A stretch of 64,000 nt of DNA from Anaerolineae bacterium (GCA_023382535.1 JAHDWA010000009.1:175333-239332); one strand, 5' to 3'; shown: positions 44,593 through 53,682, counted from the first letter of the stretch. The notes: generated from the sequence alone by a model not told the origin. Program-made: numbers and translations.

Positions 44593-46020
44593 ATGACTAT
44601 CATTCAAAAAGAGACCTCCTCCCTTGAGGGCGCTGAAGCAACCTTCCGGCAATCTTATCCTCAATTTGCCACCACGTACAGGCTGGATGAATTGCGTGGG
44701 GCTGACTATGGTCGCCTGGACCGGTTGGGACAAATCTACCTCGATTATACCGGCGGCGGCCTGTATGCCGACAGTCAAGTGCGCACTCATATGGAGTTGT
44801 TGCTTGGACATGTTTTTGGCAACCCCCACTCCACTAACCCCACCTCGCTGGCAATGACCGAACGGGTAGAGCAAGCAAGAGCTTACGTCCTGGAATTTTT
44901 CAACGCTGCGCCGGAGGAATATGTGGTCATCTTTACCACCAATGCCAGCGGCGCGCTCAAACTGGTGGGTGAAGCTTATCCTTTTGGGCCGGGTGACCCC
45001 TACCTGCTGACCTTTGACAACCATAATTCGGTCAACGGTATCCGCGAGTTTGCCCGCGCCAAAGGCGCTCAGGTCATCTATGCGCCGGTCCTGCCGCCAG
45101 ACCTGTACATAGATGCCGACAGGCTGGCTGCCTGTCTTGATTTGGCCCGGCCCGGCGGGCACAATTTGCTGGCCTATCCCGCCCAGTCTAACTTCTCCGG
45201 GGTGCAGCACTCGCTGGAGTGGATTGGCCAGGCTCAAGCCAAGGGTTGGGATGTCCTGCTCGACGCCGCCGCCTTTGTGCCGACCAATCGCCTGGACTTG
45301 GGCCGCTGGCAGCCTGACTTTATCACCCTCTCCTTTTACAAAATGTTTGGCTATCCGACCGGGGTGGGCTGCCTGTTGGCGCGTCGAGCCGCTCTAGCTA
45401 AGTTGCATCGTCCCTGGTTTGCCGGAGGAACCATTACGGTGGCTTCGGTTCAGGGTGACCGTTACTACCTGCACGAGGGGGCCGAGGCTTTTGAAGACGG
45501 TACGCTCAACTATCTAACCCTGCCTGCGGTAGAAATTGGCCTGCGCCACCTGGCTCAAATTGGCCTGGATACGATTCACACCCGCGTTGCGTGTCTCACC
45601 GGCTGGCTTTTAGACCAGTTGGCGGCGCTCCGCCATGGCAACGGCATGGCTGTGGTTCGCCTTTATGGACCGGTCAACATCGTCCGGCGTGGCGGGACAA
45701 TAACGCTGAATTTCTACGACTCAGCCGGGCACTTTATTGACCACCGCCTGGTGGAGCAGCGGGCCAACGAGGTCAATATCTCGCTGCGCACCGGCTGTTT
45801 CTGCAATCCGGGCGGCGGCGAACTGGCTTTAGGTATCTCCGCCGAGGAGTTGAGGGCCTGCTTTGTTCGTTCTACCGAGCGGCTGAGCTTTGATGAGTTT
45901 CGCCGCTGTATTGACGACAAGAGCACCGGCGCGGTGCGCATCTCGGTGGGGCTGGTGACGACTTTTGCCGATGTGTACCGCTTCATTCAATTTGCGCAAA
46001 GTTTTGTGGACTATCCTTAG
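44593..46020 (+). CDS. Class V aminotransferase, molybdenum-cofactor-sulfurase-like
   Basis: A 475-residue PLP enzyme. PLP-binding Lys250 lies in LSFYKMFGYPTGVG; YLDYTGGGLYADSQV near the N-terminus, FTTNASGALKLV, YPAQSNFSGVQH, LLDAAAFVPTNRLD and the cysteine-containing RTGCFCNPGGGE match the NifS-like domain of Mo-cofactor sulfurases (MOCOS), which transfer sulfur from cysteine. The MOSC domain of full MOCOS is absent. Substrate and acceptor are not known; a tie to molybdenum enzymes such as Fwd is possible but the gene is far from them. It is the first rightward gene after the polyol operon. Confidence 0.82.
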   Translation: MTIIQKETSSLEGAEATFRQSYPQFATTYRLDELRGADYGRLDRLGQIYLDYTGGGLYADSQVRTHMELLLGHVFGNPHSTNPTSLAMTERVEQARAYVLEFFNAAPEEYVVIFTTNASGALKLVGEAYPFGPGDPYLLTFDNHNSVNGIREFARAKGAQVIYAPVLPPDLYIDADRLAACLDLARPGGHNLLAYPAQSNFSGVQHSLEWIGQAQAKGWDVLLDAAAFVPTNRLDLGRWQPDFITLSFYKMFGYPTGVGCLLARRAALAKLHRPWFAGGTITVASVQGDRYYLHEGAEAFEDGTLNYLTLPAVEIGLRHLAQIGLDTIHTRVACLTGWLLDQLAALRHGNGMAVVRLYGPVNIVRRGGTITLNFYDSAGHFIDHRLVEQRANEVNISLRTGCFCNPGGGELALGISAEELRACFVRSTERLSFDEFRRCIDDKSTGAVRISVGLVTTFADVYRFIQFAQSFVDYP

Positions 46021-46149
46021 AACTGTCTGGGTGGAATAGCAGGATTGGGGCAGTGTTCTTCTTTTCCCAGCCAGGGCTACCATCCAAACCAACGATATGC
46101 TGGCTAAAGGATTTCGACTCAACTTGGACTAAAAAAAAGGGAACAGCGC

Positions 46150-46374
46150 ATGACTATTTTGAAGGCAGCCGGTCTAGCCCTTCTAGGGGGAGTTGTTGGG
46201 TACGGCCTGGGGGTGGGCTTGGGCATGCTCCTGGTCTATGCCTTCTCGACCAATCAGTACGATAAAGACCTGGAAGCCGGGATGACGGCGTTCTTCTGCG
46301 CCGGGCCGGTGGTTGCCATCCTGGGCGTCATTGTCGGTCTGGCTCTCTTTGGATATCTCAGGCGGGGTAAGTAG
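46150..46374 (+). CDS. Small two-span membrane protein
   Basis: A 74-residue protein with two hydrophobic Gly-rich spans (ILKAAGLALLGGVVGYGLGVGLGMLLVYAF and FFCAGPVVAILGVIVGLALFGYL) joined by a short acidic loop (NQYDKDLEAG) and a basic C-terminus (RRGK). No family recognised. The ATG at 46150 follows an AAAAAAAAGGG tract. The next 330 bases (46375-46706) hold no gene I can support; a leftward open frame there has no ribosome site. Confidence 0.7.
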   Translation: MTILKAAGLALLGGVVGYGLGVGLGMLLVYAFSTNQYDKDLEAGMTAFFCAGPVVAILGVIVGLALFGYLRRGK

Positions 46375-46706
46375 ATATGAAAAGCTCAATTGTTTGACCA
46401 CCTGTCCATACTCCAACTCTGGTAGTGGCAGCCAGCGGCGATGGTTCTGCTCGTCCTGGCTCACTTCTCCCCGCTGACCAAAATGGCCCAATAAAGCGCT
46501 TTCAAATCTGATTAGATCGAGACTGCTGACGATCATGCTTCTATCCCCCAAACAAATTTGACCCTGTTATGCCACCCTTCCTCTTTTCAGGCAATTTCCC
46601 GCAATTGTCTCGGACACGACCGCCCCTGGTTCTGTGTGACCGGCTCGATGGGCTGAAGGGGCAACCAGATGGAGTTCCAGCGAAAGTATCCGACTGTCCC
46701 TTCTCC

Positions 46707-48356
46707 TCACTTTCTCTGGTCCAGAGGGGGCCGCGCGGCCACATAATCAGTGTAGCCGCCCAGATACTCCGCCAGTGTCCCCCGGTTCGGCTGCAGTTCC
46801 ACCAGGCGATCAACCGTCTTATCCAAAAAGTAGCGGTCGTGCGAGATCACCAGCACCGTACCCTTAAAGTCATCCAGGGCTTGCTCTAGCACCTCCGCCG
46901 AGGCCATATCCAGGTTATTAGTCGGCTCGTCCAGTAGCAAAAAATTGGGTTGCTGCAACATCAGCAGGGCGATTTGCAGCCGGCTGCGTTCCCCGCCGCT
47001 CAGGCTGCCCACCGTTTGCCCCCGGGCCTGTTCGTAAGAAAAGAGAAATTTACCCAAAAAGGCGGCCGCTTCCCCCTCGTACATCGGCTTAACCTTCCGC
47101 ACGGTTTCGAGCGGCGTTTCGTCATAAGCCAGCCCCTGGTGCTCCTGGGTGTATACCCCCATTTTCACTCCAGGGCCGATTTTGATTACCCCGGAGGTGG
47201 GCGTTTCGGCTCCGGTGATGCAGCGGAACAGCACGCTCTTGCCAGCCCCATTTGGCCCGATCAACCCGACCCGTTCCCCGTGCCAGATGAGCAGATCAAT
47301 CCCGGCCAAAATCAACACATCGTCAAAGGCTTTGACCAGGTCCACCAGCTCCAAGACCTTGTCCGAACCCCGCCAGCCGTTCAGTTGCAGGGCCATACTC
47401 TTCTGTTTCAGGGGTCTATCTACCTTATCCATCCGCTCGAGCTGGCGGCGCTTGTTACGCGCCTGCTTGATGTGGCGCTCATCCACCACCAGGCTGGCCC
47501 ACAGCTCAAAACGGGCAATGGCTGCTTCCAGCCGGGCGATTTCCTTTTGCTGGGTGGCATACAGTTGGGTCTGACGCAGCCGGCGCAGTTCCTTTTCGTT
47601 CACGTAGGCCGAGTAGTTGCCGGGGTAGAAATTGAGCTTTCCCCCGGCTAATTCCACGATCCCGTCAGCGACCTCATCCAGTAGATAGCGGTCATGCGAC
47701 ACAATCACGACGGCGCCGGGGTAGTCGCGAATGAATTTTTCCAGGTGGACTTTCCCGGCCAGGTCGAGGTGATTATCCGGCTCATCCAGCAGCAGCACCG
47801 CCGGCTCGCCAACGACCAGCTTGGCCAGGGCCAACAGTTTTTTCTGCCCGCCGCTCAAAACGGCGGTGGACAGCATAAAATCGGTGTCGGTAAAACCCAA
47901 CCGCCGCAGGGTCGCCTTGACCGTGTTTTCATACTGCAAGCCGCCTGCCTCCTCGTAGGCCGCTAACAGGCGGCTTTGCCGTTCCAGGGTTTGGGTCAAG
48001 ACCGGCTCGTTATCATACACCGCCGGGTTACTTAACGCCGCCTCGATGTGTTGCAGTTCCGCCTCAATCGTAGCCAGATGGGGCGAAGCTGTCAGAGCTT
48101 CGGTCAACACCGTCTGCTCCCCGGCAAACTTAACGTCTTGAGGCAAATAGCCCACCGTGACCCCTTTAGCCGGCACGACCCAACCGCTATCCGGGGCCAG
48201 GCGTCCGGCCAGGAGCTGCAAAACCGTGCTTTTGCCGGCCCCATTAGGCCCGACCAGCCCGACTTTACCCTTTTCTTCGATGGCCCAGGTGAGGGTCTCT
48301 AACAGCGGGCCACCGAGATAGCTGAAGCTGACGCTGTCCAAACGCAGTGCAATCAT
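46707..48356 (-). CDS. ABC-F family ATPase (ribosome-associated)
   Basis: A 549-residue protein with two ABC domains and no membrane spans. Domain 1 has Walker A GLVGPNGAGKS, signature LSGGQKKLLALAKL, Walker B VLLLDEPDNHLD; domain 2 has GLIGPNGAGKS, LSGGERSRLQIALL and FLLLDEPTNNLD. The linker between them (about residues 245-325, rich in Arg/Lys/Gln) is the P-site tRNA-interacting arm. ABC-F proteins rescue or protect ribosomes, some giving antibiotic resistance. GGAGG precedes the ATG at 48356. The long structured leader with a short upstream peptide gene is the arrangement known for antibiotic-inducible members. Confidence 0.92.
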   Translation of the reverse strand: MIALRLDSVSFSYLGGPLLETLTWAIEEKGKVGLVGPNGAGKSTVLQLLAGRLAPDSGWVVPAKGVTVGYLPQDVKFAGEQTVLTEALTASPHLATIEAELQHIEAALSNPAVYDNEPVLTQTLERQSRLLAAYEEAGGLQYENTVKATLRRLGFTDTDFMLSTAVLSGGQKKLLALAKLVVGEPAVLLLDEPDNHLDLAGKVHLEKFIRDYPGAVVIVSHDRYLLDEVADGIVELAGGKLNFYPGNYSAYVNEKELRRLRQTQLYATQQKEIARLEAAIARFELWASLVVDERHIKQARNKRRQLERMDKVDRPLKQKSMALQLNGWRGSDKVLELVDLVKAFDDVLILAGIDLLIWHGERVGLIGPNGAGKSVLFRCITGAETPTSGVIKIGPGVKMGVYTQEHQGLAYDETPLETVRKVKPMYEGEAAAFLGKFLFSYEQARGQTVGSLSGGERSRLQIALLMLQQPNFLLLDEPTNNLDMASAEVLEQALDDFKGTVLVISHDRYFLDKTVDRLVELQPNRGTLAEYLGGYTDYVAARPPLDQRK

Positions 48357-48445
48357 AAATCCTCCATTCATTCGCTCGCGCCTCAAGCCAGCGGGACGGC
48401 TCCGGTCAGCGCTGCTTTACCTACCTACAAACACCCGTTAGAAAT

Positions 48446-48529
48446 AAAAAAACCGTGAACCCATCACGATGTCCACGGTGGCTAAGCCGAATAATAAAAA
48501 ATCGTGGACACGCCGCGCGTCCACGATTT
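48446..48529 (-). promoter_or_regulatory. Tandem terminator/antiterminator structure in the ABC-F leader
   Basis: In RNA order, hairpin 1 pairs AAATCGTGGAC (48529-48519) with GTCCACGATTT (48509-48499) and is followed by a U-run; hairpin 2 pairs ACCGTG (48479-48474) with CACGGT (48457-48452), followed by seven U. CGTGGAC occurs in the 5' arms of both hairpins, so GTCCACG of hairpin 1 can instead pair with hairpin 2's 5' arm, an antiterminator that breaks the second terminator. This is the 1:2/2:3/3:4 logic of attenuation. Confidence 0.65.
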
Positions 48530-48559
48530 GAGTTTACATAATAATCAACGACGGACGCA

Positions 48560-48640
48560 CTATGGCAGGGCGTCCCCGCTGGTAGAAGTTTGAATGCTGT
48601 GGTTCATAACGGCGTTTAGCGCCGGATTTAGGTAGATCAT
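48560..48640 (-). CDS. Leader peptide of the ABC-F gene, 26 residues
   Basis: ATG at 48640 to TAG at 48560, 26 codons beginning MIYLNPALNAV and ending TSTSGDALP. It begins about eight bases after a consensus -10 box, so it may be translated from a nearly leaderless message; an internal ATG (12th codon) is another possible start. It ends 30 bases before the first attenuator hairpin, the distance at which a stalled ribosome could alter folding. Function is inferred from position. Confidence 0.5.
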   Translation of the reverse strand: MIYLNPALNAVMNHSIQTSTSGDALP

Positions 48641-48647
48641 AGCTTCA

Positions 48648-48675
48648 ATTATAAACACAGGCGCGGAGATGTCAA
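48648..48675 (-). promoter_or_regulatory. Consensus sigma-70 promoter of the ABC-F transcript
   Basis: On the minus strand TTGACA (48675-48670), a 16-base spacer, then TATAAT (48653-48648), both perfect consensus hexamers. Confidence 0.75.
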
Positions 48676-48689
48676 TTCAATGGACGGGT

Positions 48690-49020
48690 CCGGCCATCAT
48701 CCCAATACGCCCGCAGGACCGTTTCGCGGTTGGCTTTGGGGTCCACTCCGTTCCGGTTATACCAACCAGGAGTGTCAAAGCGATTGACGGCCGGTTGACG
48801 CTCCGCTGGAGGCGATCTCGAACCGGGTGAAAAACGACGGTAATGACACCGGTAGCGATCAATAGGCCAACCATTTCATCTGCTGCCGTTCATCGCCCCT
48901 CGACCGTTTCAGCCGCACGATCATCGCGGCGACGCCGACCAGGATGAGCGAGATAAAACTCAGACTCGTGGTGGTGCTAAAGACAGCATACCACCAGGGT
49001 GGCAAGCTGCCCAGGATGGA
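48690..49020 (-). pseudogene. Remnant of a multi-span sensor kinase N-terminal region
   Basis: On the minus strand one frame reads SILGSLPPWWYAVFSTTTS, then LSFISLILVGVAAMIVRLKR, SRGDERQQMKWLAY and stop; a shifted frame continues VGLLIATGVITVVFHPVRD RLQRSVNR. The RxxxGxERQQxKW and FxPxRxRLQRxVNR motifs are the juxtamembrane signature of 7TM-type bacterial sensor kinases. A frameshift and missing ends mark it as decayed. The rest of 49020-49489 shows no gene that I can support. Confidence 0.6.
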
Positions 49021-49489
49021 AAATGCCAGACCACTACAGGATAACCCAGGCTGTATCCCCTTGTCGTGGGGGCAGGCTCTTGCTTGGAACGGGAAAATTC
49101 CCCCAGGTATGGCTGTCCCTTGTGGATATCCTTTTTATCTTTGGGCAGGAGCATCGCTGTCTGCACGACCAACTGGCCGGCACCTGGGTCATTAATGAAT
49201 ATGCGCAGGCACGAAACCAGGATGATGAGCCGTAATCTGTTTGGGCAACGCATTTACCAAAAGTGGGCTAACCACTTCCACCTTGATCGGGAAGCACTTC
49301 ACCGGATGGAGACCCTGCTCTTACCTGAAGCCCGCCTCACTGGGTCAAACGTCATTGCCATTTGGTATATTGGTCAATGTCTGGCTGAAATAATCACTCC
49401 TGGTCCTCTACGCCTTTGAAAACAAGGTAATTTGAGCCAGGGGGCTGTCAAGTAGCCCCGCTGGATGACTTACTGCTTCACAAAAAGAC

Positions 49490-50149
49490 TCACGGTAATT
49501 CAGGCAGGCCGCACAAATCCAGAAAGCGGCTCAAAGCGGCAGGGTCGCCTTCAATCCGAATAAGCCCCTGGGCAATTGCCGCCTCTGGTTGGATTTTTCG
49601 CTGCAACAATCCCAAATAAGAAGCCATATCCGTATAGAAAATTACGTCTGCTCTGAGGGTCTCTCCCTGTCGAGCATAAATCTCGCCCGCTTTAATTTGA
49701 ACGTGCAGAACTTCCTGATCAACATGCAGTTCATACGTTTCATTGATTTCCTGGGCCAATTCCGGCCGGAAAAAGGTTTTGAGGGTCAGGGCATAGGAAC
49801 CCACCGGCAGGATAGCTGTCCCCTCCGCCGAGGCCGGCACAAATTGACTGCCCCATTTACCCAGTTCAAGGAGGGTTTTTTCCAGGGCACAGCCCGAGGC
49901 GGATAACTGGTACACCGTTGAGCCGGCAGGCGGAGGAAGAACGCGGCGGCACAGCATGCCCTGCTGTTCCAGATGCTTGAGCCGTTCGGCCAGCAAATTA
50001 GTACTGATGTCCGGCAGCCCGGCCAGAAGATCTTTAAATCGGCGGGGGCCAGCCATCAGTTCCCGAATAATCAGCAGGGTCCAGCGTTCTCCCACAATAT
50101 CAAGCGCGAAAGCCAGTCCACAATATTGGTTGTAACTCCGGTGTTTCAT
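49490..50149 (-). CDS. HxlR family regulator with C-terminal SCP2-like domain
   Basis: A 219-residue regulator. Residues 1-100 are the HxlR winged helix (SYNQYCGLAFALDIVGERWTLLIIRELMAGPRRFKDLLAGLPDISTNLLAERLKHLEQQGM), with Cys10 in the position used for redox sensing in some HxlR/YodB proteins. Residues 130-215 form an SCP2/sterol-carrier-like domain (YELHVDQEVLHVQIKAGE), a fusion seen in actinobacterial and Chloroflexota members. The ATG at 50149 is chosen by homology although its ribosome site is weak. It is divergent from the first reductase gene, whose promoter carries a palindrome that may be its operator. Confidence 0.85.
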   Translation of the reverse strand: MKHRSYNQYCGLAFALDIVGERWTLLIIRELMAGPRRFKDLLAGLPDISTNLLAERLKHLEQQGMLCRRVLPPPAGSTVYQLSASGCALEKTLLELGKWGSQFVPASAEGTAILPVGSYALTLKTFFRPELAQEINETYELHVDQEVLHVQIKAGEIYARQGETLRADVIFYTDMASYLGLLQRKIQPEAAIAQGLIRIEGDPAALSRFLDLCGLPELP

Positions 50150-50382
50150 AAGATTTTTCCGTACTGTGTTCGTTAAAAGATTACTGAGTTGGGTGATGTC
50201 TCTTTTCAAAGGATGGGTTATATTAATAACTTTGAATATAGAGAGGCAGATTGGCTTTTGTTAGCCTTAATCCAAGCCACCAGCACTCTTAGCGGGATAA
50301 AGCCCTAATATTTGTAAATTATACAAAAAATTAACGAAATTTCAAATTTAATTTTTTACACCTTAAATATTGATATAACCAC

Positions 50383-50411
50383 TTGACTTTTTGAAGTAAT
50401 AGTCTTATAAT
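50383..50411 (+). promoter_or_regulatory. Sigma-70 promoter of the reductase-DoxX-MFS genes
   Basis: TTGACT (50383-50388), 17-base spacer, TATAAT (50406-50411). The remaining 50150-50382 spacer is AT-rich without a gene. Confidence 0.7.
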
Positions 50412-50412
50412 A

Positions 50413-50430
50413 CTAGAACATTTGTGCTAG
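50413..50430 (+). promoter_or_regulatory. Near-perfect 18-bp palindrome at the transcription start, repressor operator
   Basis: CTAGAACATTTGTGCTAG has CTAG-n-ACA-TT-TGT-n-CTAG symmetry with one mismatched pair, directly after the -10 box. The core ACATTTGTGCT recurs at 54157-54167 ahead of the ArsR gene, within TAG-n-ACA-TT-TGT-n-CT. Confidence 0.6.
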
Positions 50431-50484
50431 TTTGCAAAGATGTGTGTACTTTCATCAGAAATTTACGAACAAAGGAGAGACAGT

Positions 50485-51042
50485 GTGAGAAAGCTCACCA
50501 GCTACAACTTTCTAACCTTAAACGGTTTCTTCAAGGGGCCTAACGAGGATACCACCTGGCATACTCACGGCGAGGAAGAGGCCAAGTATTCGGAGGAAGC
50601 GTTGGGGGAGGAGAACGTTCTGCTCTTTGGGCGGAAGACCTATGAGATGATGGCCAGTTTCTGGCCCATCCCTCAGGCAAAGGAGTTGTTTCCTCAGGTG
50701 GCTGCCGGAATGAACAACGCCGAAAAAATTGTCTTCTCCCGCTCACCGTTTGAACCGGCCTGGGAAAACACGCGAGTTGTCAGCGGCGATATTGTGGCAA
50801 AGATACGCGAGGTCAAAAAATCGCCGGGTAAGGATATGACCATTCTGGGCAGCGGGACCATCATCAGCCTGTTCACCGACCATAATCTTATTGACGAGTA
50901 TCAATTTATGATTGACCCGGTAGCAATCCCCACTGGTACGCCTATTTTCAACCACATCAATCAGAAACTCAACTTGCGGCTCACCGGCTCAAAAGTATTC
51001 AACAGCGGCGTGGTGCTGTTAAATTACCAACCGATCAAGTAA
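50485..51042 (+). CDS. RibD_C/dihydrofolate reductase-like protein 1
   Basis: A 185-residue NADPH-type reductase fold: RKLTSYNFLTLNGFFKGPNEDTTW at the N-terminus, LLFGRKTYEMMASFW (the GRxTYExM motif), TVVSGDI-type strand, and the nucleotide-binding ILGSGTIISLF followed by LIDEYQFMIDPVAIPTGTPIF. The GTG at 50485 is taken as start because AAAGGAGAGAC precedes it; the ATG 15 codons earlier does not have one. The substrate of these single-domain RibD_C-like proteins is generally unknown. First gene of a rightward operon with DoxX and an MFS exporter. Confidence 0.85.
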   Translation: MRKLTSYNFLTLNGFFKGPNEDTTWHTHGEEEAKYSEEALGEENVLLFGRKTYEMMASFWPIPQAKELFPQVAAGMNNAEKIVFSRSPFEPAWENTRVVSGDIVAKIREVKKSPGKDMTILGSGTIISLFTDHNLIDEYQFMIDPVAIPTGTPIFNHINQKLNLRLTGSKVFNSGVVLLNYQPIK

Positions 51043-51059
51043 GAGTAAGGAGATAACTG

Positions 51060-51455
51060 ATGAACATTGTACTGTGGATTCTTCAGGTGTTGTTGGCGGC
51101 TGAGTTTGTATTTCATGGGTGGATTTTCTTGTTCCCACCCGCCGACTTGGTTGACATCATAAACGCTAATTATGCGCCCTGGTTTCGCATCTTTCTGGGA
51201 GTGGCCGAATGGCTCGGCGCCGCTGGTCTGATCTTGCCGGGTATAACCCGGATGATGCCCTGGTTGATTCCGTTAGCTTCGCTGGGGTTAGCGATTGTCT
51301 CCGGCAGCGCCACTGTTTATCATTTATCCAGGGGCGAAACCAGCAGCGCGATTATGACCGCTGTCCTGTTTGTTCTCTGCGCGTTTGTGGCTTACATGCG
51401 CTGGAAAGTAAAACCTATTACCACGCGACAGTCAGCCCAAGAAGGTGTGGTGTAA
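51060..51455 (+). CDS. DoxX family membrane protein
   Basis: A 131-residue protein with four hydrophobic spans (IVLWILQVLLAAEFVFHGWIFLF; FRIFLGVAEWLGAAGLILPG; LIPLASLGLAIVSGSATVYHL; AIMTAVLFVLCAFVAYMRW) and the DoxX-like helix EWLGAAGLILPG. DoxX-like proteins are quinone- or thiol-related membrane redox partners of uncertain role. AAGGAGATAACTG precedes the ATG. Confidence 0.85.
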   Translation: MNIVLWILQVLLAAEFVFHGWIFLFPPADLVDIINANYAPWFRIFLGVAEWLGAAGLILPGITRMMPWLIPLASLGLAIVSGSATVYHLSRGETSSAIMTAVLFVLCAFVAYMRWKVKPITTRQSAQEGVV

Positions 51456-51478
51456 AGGAAAGTACTTAGGGGGAATTT

Positions 51479-53107
51479 ATGACTGCTGTTAAAGAAAAAG
51501 AAGTGCGACCGAACGCCGTGGCCTCGCCCAAAGCAGGCCGGCGCGAATGGATTGGGCTGGCCGTGCTGATGCTGCCAACCCTGCTGATTGTAATGGATTT
51601 GACCGTACTGCACCTGGCCGTGCCTCACCTGAGCGCGGACCTGCAGCCCAGCAGCACCCAACTGCTGTGGATTGTGGACATCTATGGCTTTATGATCGCC
51701 GGCTCGCTGGTGACAATGGGCACGCTGGGCGACCGGATTGGCCGGCGCAAGCTGCTATTGATCGGGGCCGCGGCGTTTGGTGTGGCCTCGGTGCTGGCCG
51801 CTTTCTCATCCAGCGCCGAACTGCTGATTGCGGCGCGTGCCCTGCTGGGCATTGCCGGAGCCACCCTGATGCCCTCGACCATGTCCCTGATCCGCAATAT
51901 GTTCCTGGACGAAAAAGAGCGCACGATGGCTATCGGGATTTGGGTTTCCGGTTTTTCCGTAGGCAGCGCCATCGGGCCGCTGGTCGGCGGGTTTCTGTTG
52001 GAGCATTTCTGGTGGGGGTCGGTCTTTCTGTTGGGTGTCCCGGTGATGGCGCTGCTGCTCGCACTGGGGCCGATCCTGCTGCCCGAATATCGTGATCCTC
52101 AGGCGGGCCGGTTGGACCTGCTCAGCGCCGCCCTCTCCCTGGTGGCAGTGTTGGCGGTGATTTACGGCCTCAAGCATATTGCTCAGGATGGTCTGGGCTG
52201 GCAGCCGGTTCTGTTCATCCTGGCGGGTTTGGTTATCGGGAGCATGTTTGTGCAGCGACAGCGCAAGTTGGCTGACCCGCTGATTGACCTGGGTCTCTTC
52301 CGGCTGCCGGCTTTCAGCATGTCGCTTGTCACCTACACTCTGGGCGTTTTTGTGGCGTTTGGCGTTTTTCTCTTCATCGCCCAGTACTTGCAGCTTGTGC
52401 TGGGGTTGTCGCCCTTGCAGGCGGGGCTATGGTCGGTACCGGGGGCTGTCACCTCGATTATCGGCTCTAACGTAGCGCCGGTGCTGGTGCGCCGGATACG
52501 TCCCGCCTTTATCATCGCTGGCGGTCTGGTGCTGGGCGCGGTCGGCTTTGGGCTGCTGACTCAAATTGGTACAGACTCCCTGGCGCTGGTCGTGCTGGGC
52601 TGGAGCATTATGTCCCTCGGCTTTGGGGCGACATTCACCCTGACCGCCGACCTGGTGGTCGGAACGGCCCCGGCAGAACGAGCCGGAGCTGCCTCGGCGC
52701 TTTCGGAGACCGGGGCTGAGTTCGGCGGAGCGCTCGGCATCGCCGTTCTGGGTACGCTCGGAACCGCCATTTATCGCAGCGGTGTGGCCGCCGATCTGCC
52801 TGCCGGTATCCCGGCCGAAGCGGCCAAAGCGGCGGAGGAAACGCTCAGCGGCGCGGTAACAATGGCCAGCCAGCTCCCTACCTCGCTGGGCGCGGCCCTG
52901 CTTGGCGTAGCCCACGCAGCCTTCATCCAGGGGTTACAGATAACCTCCATCATCGGCGCGGTGGTCATGATTGGCCTCGCCATCCTGACCGTGGTCTGGC
53001 TGCGGCACATCGGCCACGACGACGAAACAGCAAATCAAACGGACCCGAAACACTCGGCGCTCCCCTCTCCGTTACCCATCCAACCTGACGTTTACTATGT
53101 TGATTGA
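51479..53107 (+). CDS. MFS drug efflux transporter, DHA2 family (14 spans)
   Basis: A 542-residue transporter with 14 predicted spans. Motif A GDRIGRRKLLLIGA follows span 2-3, TVLHLAVPHLSADLQPSSTQLLWIVDIYGF is the span-1 to span-2 region of DHA2 pumps (Asp in span 1), motif C GSAIGPLVGGFLLEHFWW lies in span 5. DHA2 members export quaternary ammonium compounds, dyes and antibiotics using proton gradient. It is downstream of DoxX in the same operon, so it is likely induced with the reductase by whatever relieves the HxlR-type operator. Confidence 0.92.
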   Translation: MTAVKEKEVRPNAVASPKAGRREWIGLAVLMLPTLLIVMDLTVLHLAVPHLSADLQPSSTQLLWIVDIYGFMIAGSLVTMGTLGDRIGRRKLLLIGAAAFGVASVLAAFSSSAELLIAARALLGIAGATLMPSTMSLIRNMFLDEKERTMAIGIWVSGFSVGSAIGPLVGGFLLEHFWWGSVFLLGVPVMALLLALGPILLPEYRDPQAGRLDLLSAALSLVAVLAVIYGLKHIAQDGLGWQPVLFILAGLVIGSMFVQRQRKLADPLIDLGLFRLPAFSMSLVTYTLGVFVAFGVFLFIAQYLQLVLGLSPLQAGLWSVPGAVTSIIGSNVAPVLVRRIRPAFIIAGGLVLGAVGFGLLTQIGTDSLALVVLGWSIMSLGFGATFTLTADLVVGTAPAERAGAASALSETGAEFGGALGIAVLGTLGTAIYRSGVAADLPAGIPAEAAKAAEETLSGAVTMASQLPTSLGAALLGVAHAAFIQGLQITSIIGAVVMIGLAILTVVWLRHIGHDDETANQTDPKHSALPSPLPIQPDVYYVD

Positions 53108-53164
53108 CCGGGCTATCATCACAGTTTTGAAAAAAATATTAACCAATTGAAAGGAAACAAAAAA

Positions 53165-53593
53165 ATGACAACCGTAAACCCTTATTTGAACTTTGACGGT
53201 AATTGCGAGGAAGCCTTTAACTTTTACAAGTCGGTTTTTGGCGGCGAATTTGCGACGGTTATGCGATTCAAAGATGTGCCGGCCGAGTATCAAATGAGCG
53301 CCAGCGAAAGTGAAAAAATCATGCACGTGGCTTTACCCATCAGCAAAGAAACCATGCTGATGGGCAGCGATGCGCCGGCCAGCATGCAGCCTGACCCCTT
53401 TGGCAAAAATATTCATATTTCCATCAGCACCACCAGCGAAGCGGAAGCAAAGCGATTATTCAACGGGCTTTCAGCGGGCGGGGAGATAACCATGCCCCTG
53501 GACAAGGCGTTTTGGGGCGATTACTTTGGCATGCTGACCGATAAGTTTGGCATTCCGTGGATGGTCAGTTACGCCTATAACCAGCAGAGATAA
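53165..53593 (+). CDS. PhnB-like VOC superfamily protein
   Basis: A 142-residue VOC fold protein of the PhnB/3-demethylubiquinone methyltransferase-like group: VNPYLNFDGNCEEAFNFYKSVFGGEF, IMHVALPISKETMLMGSDAP and the C-terminal FWGDYFGMLTDKFGIPWMVSY. It lacks the full metal ligand set of glyoxalases, as in this subgroup. GGAAACAAAAAA precedes the ATG at 53165. Role unknown. Confidence 0.85.
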   Translation: MTTVNPYLNFDGNCEEAFNFYKSVFGGEFATVMRFKDVPAEYQMSASESEKIMHVALPISKETMLMGSDAPASMQPDPFGKNIHISISTTSEAEAKRLFNGLSAGGEITMPLDKAFWGDYFGMLTDKFGIPWMVSYAYNQQR

Positions 53594-53610
53594 GTGGTTA
53601 CGATTTGACA

Positions 53611-53660
53611 AAGTCAGGCTGGGCCGGGTTTCTATGAGGAAGCCCTACCCAGCCCGACTT
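53611..53660. terminator. Stem-loop after the PhnB-like gene
   Basis: AAGTCAGGCTGGG and CCCAGCCCGACTT form a 13-bp stem with one mismatch. There is no U-run, so termination efficiency is uncertain. Confidence 0.5.
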
Positions 53661-53682
53661 GTAAAGCGGGAGCGTAGAAAAT

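Noticed and set aside
46376..46551. Leftward open frame between the small membrane protein and the ABC-F gene
   Set aside because: Some residues look protein-like, but it runs antisense into the membrane protein gene, has no clear ribosome site and no recognised family.
49066..49419. Rightward open frame near the decayed kinase
   Set aside because: No homology and no ribosome site; it overlaps the pseudogene region on the other strand.
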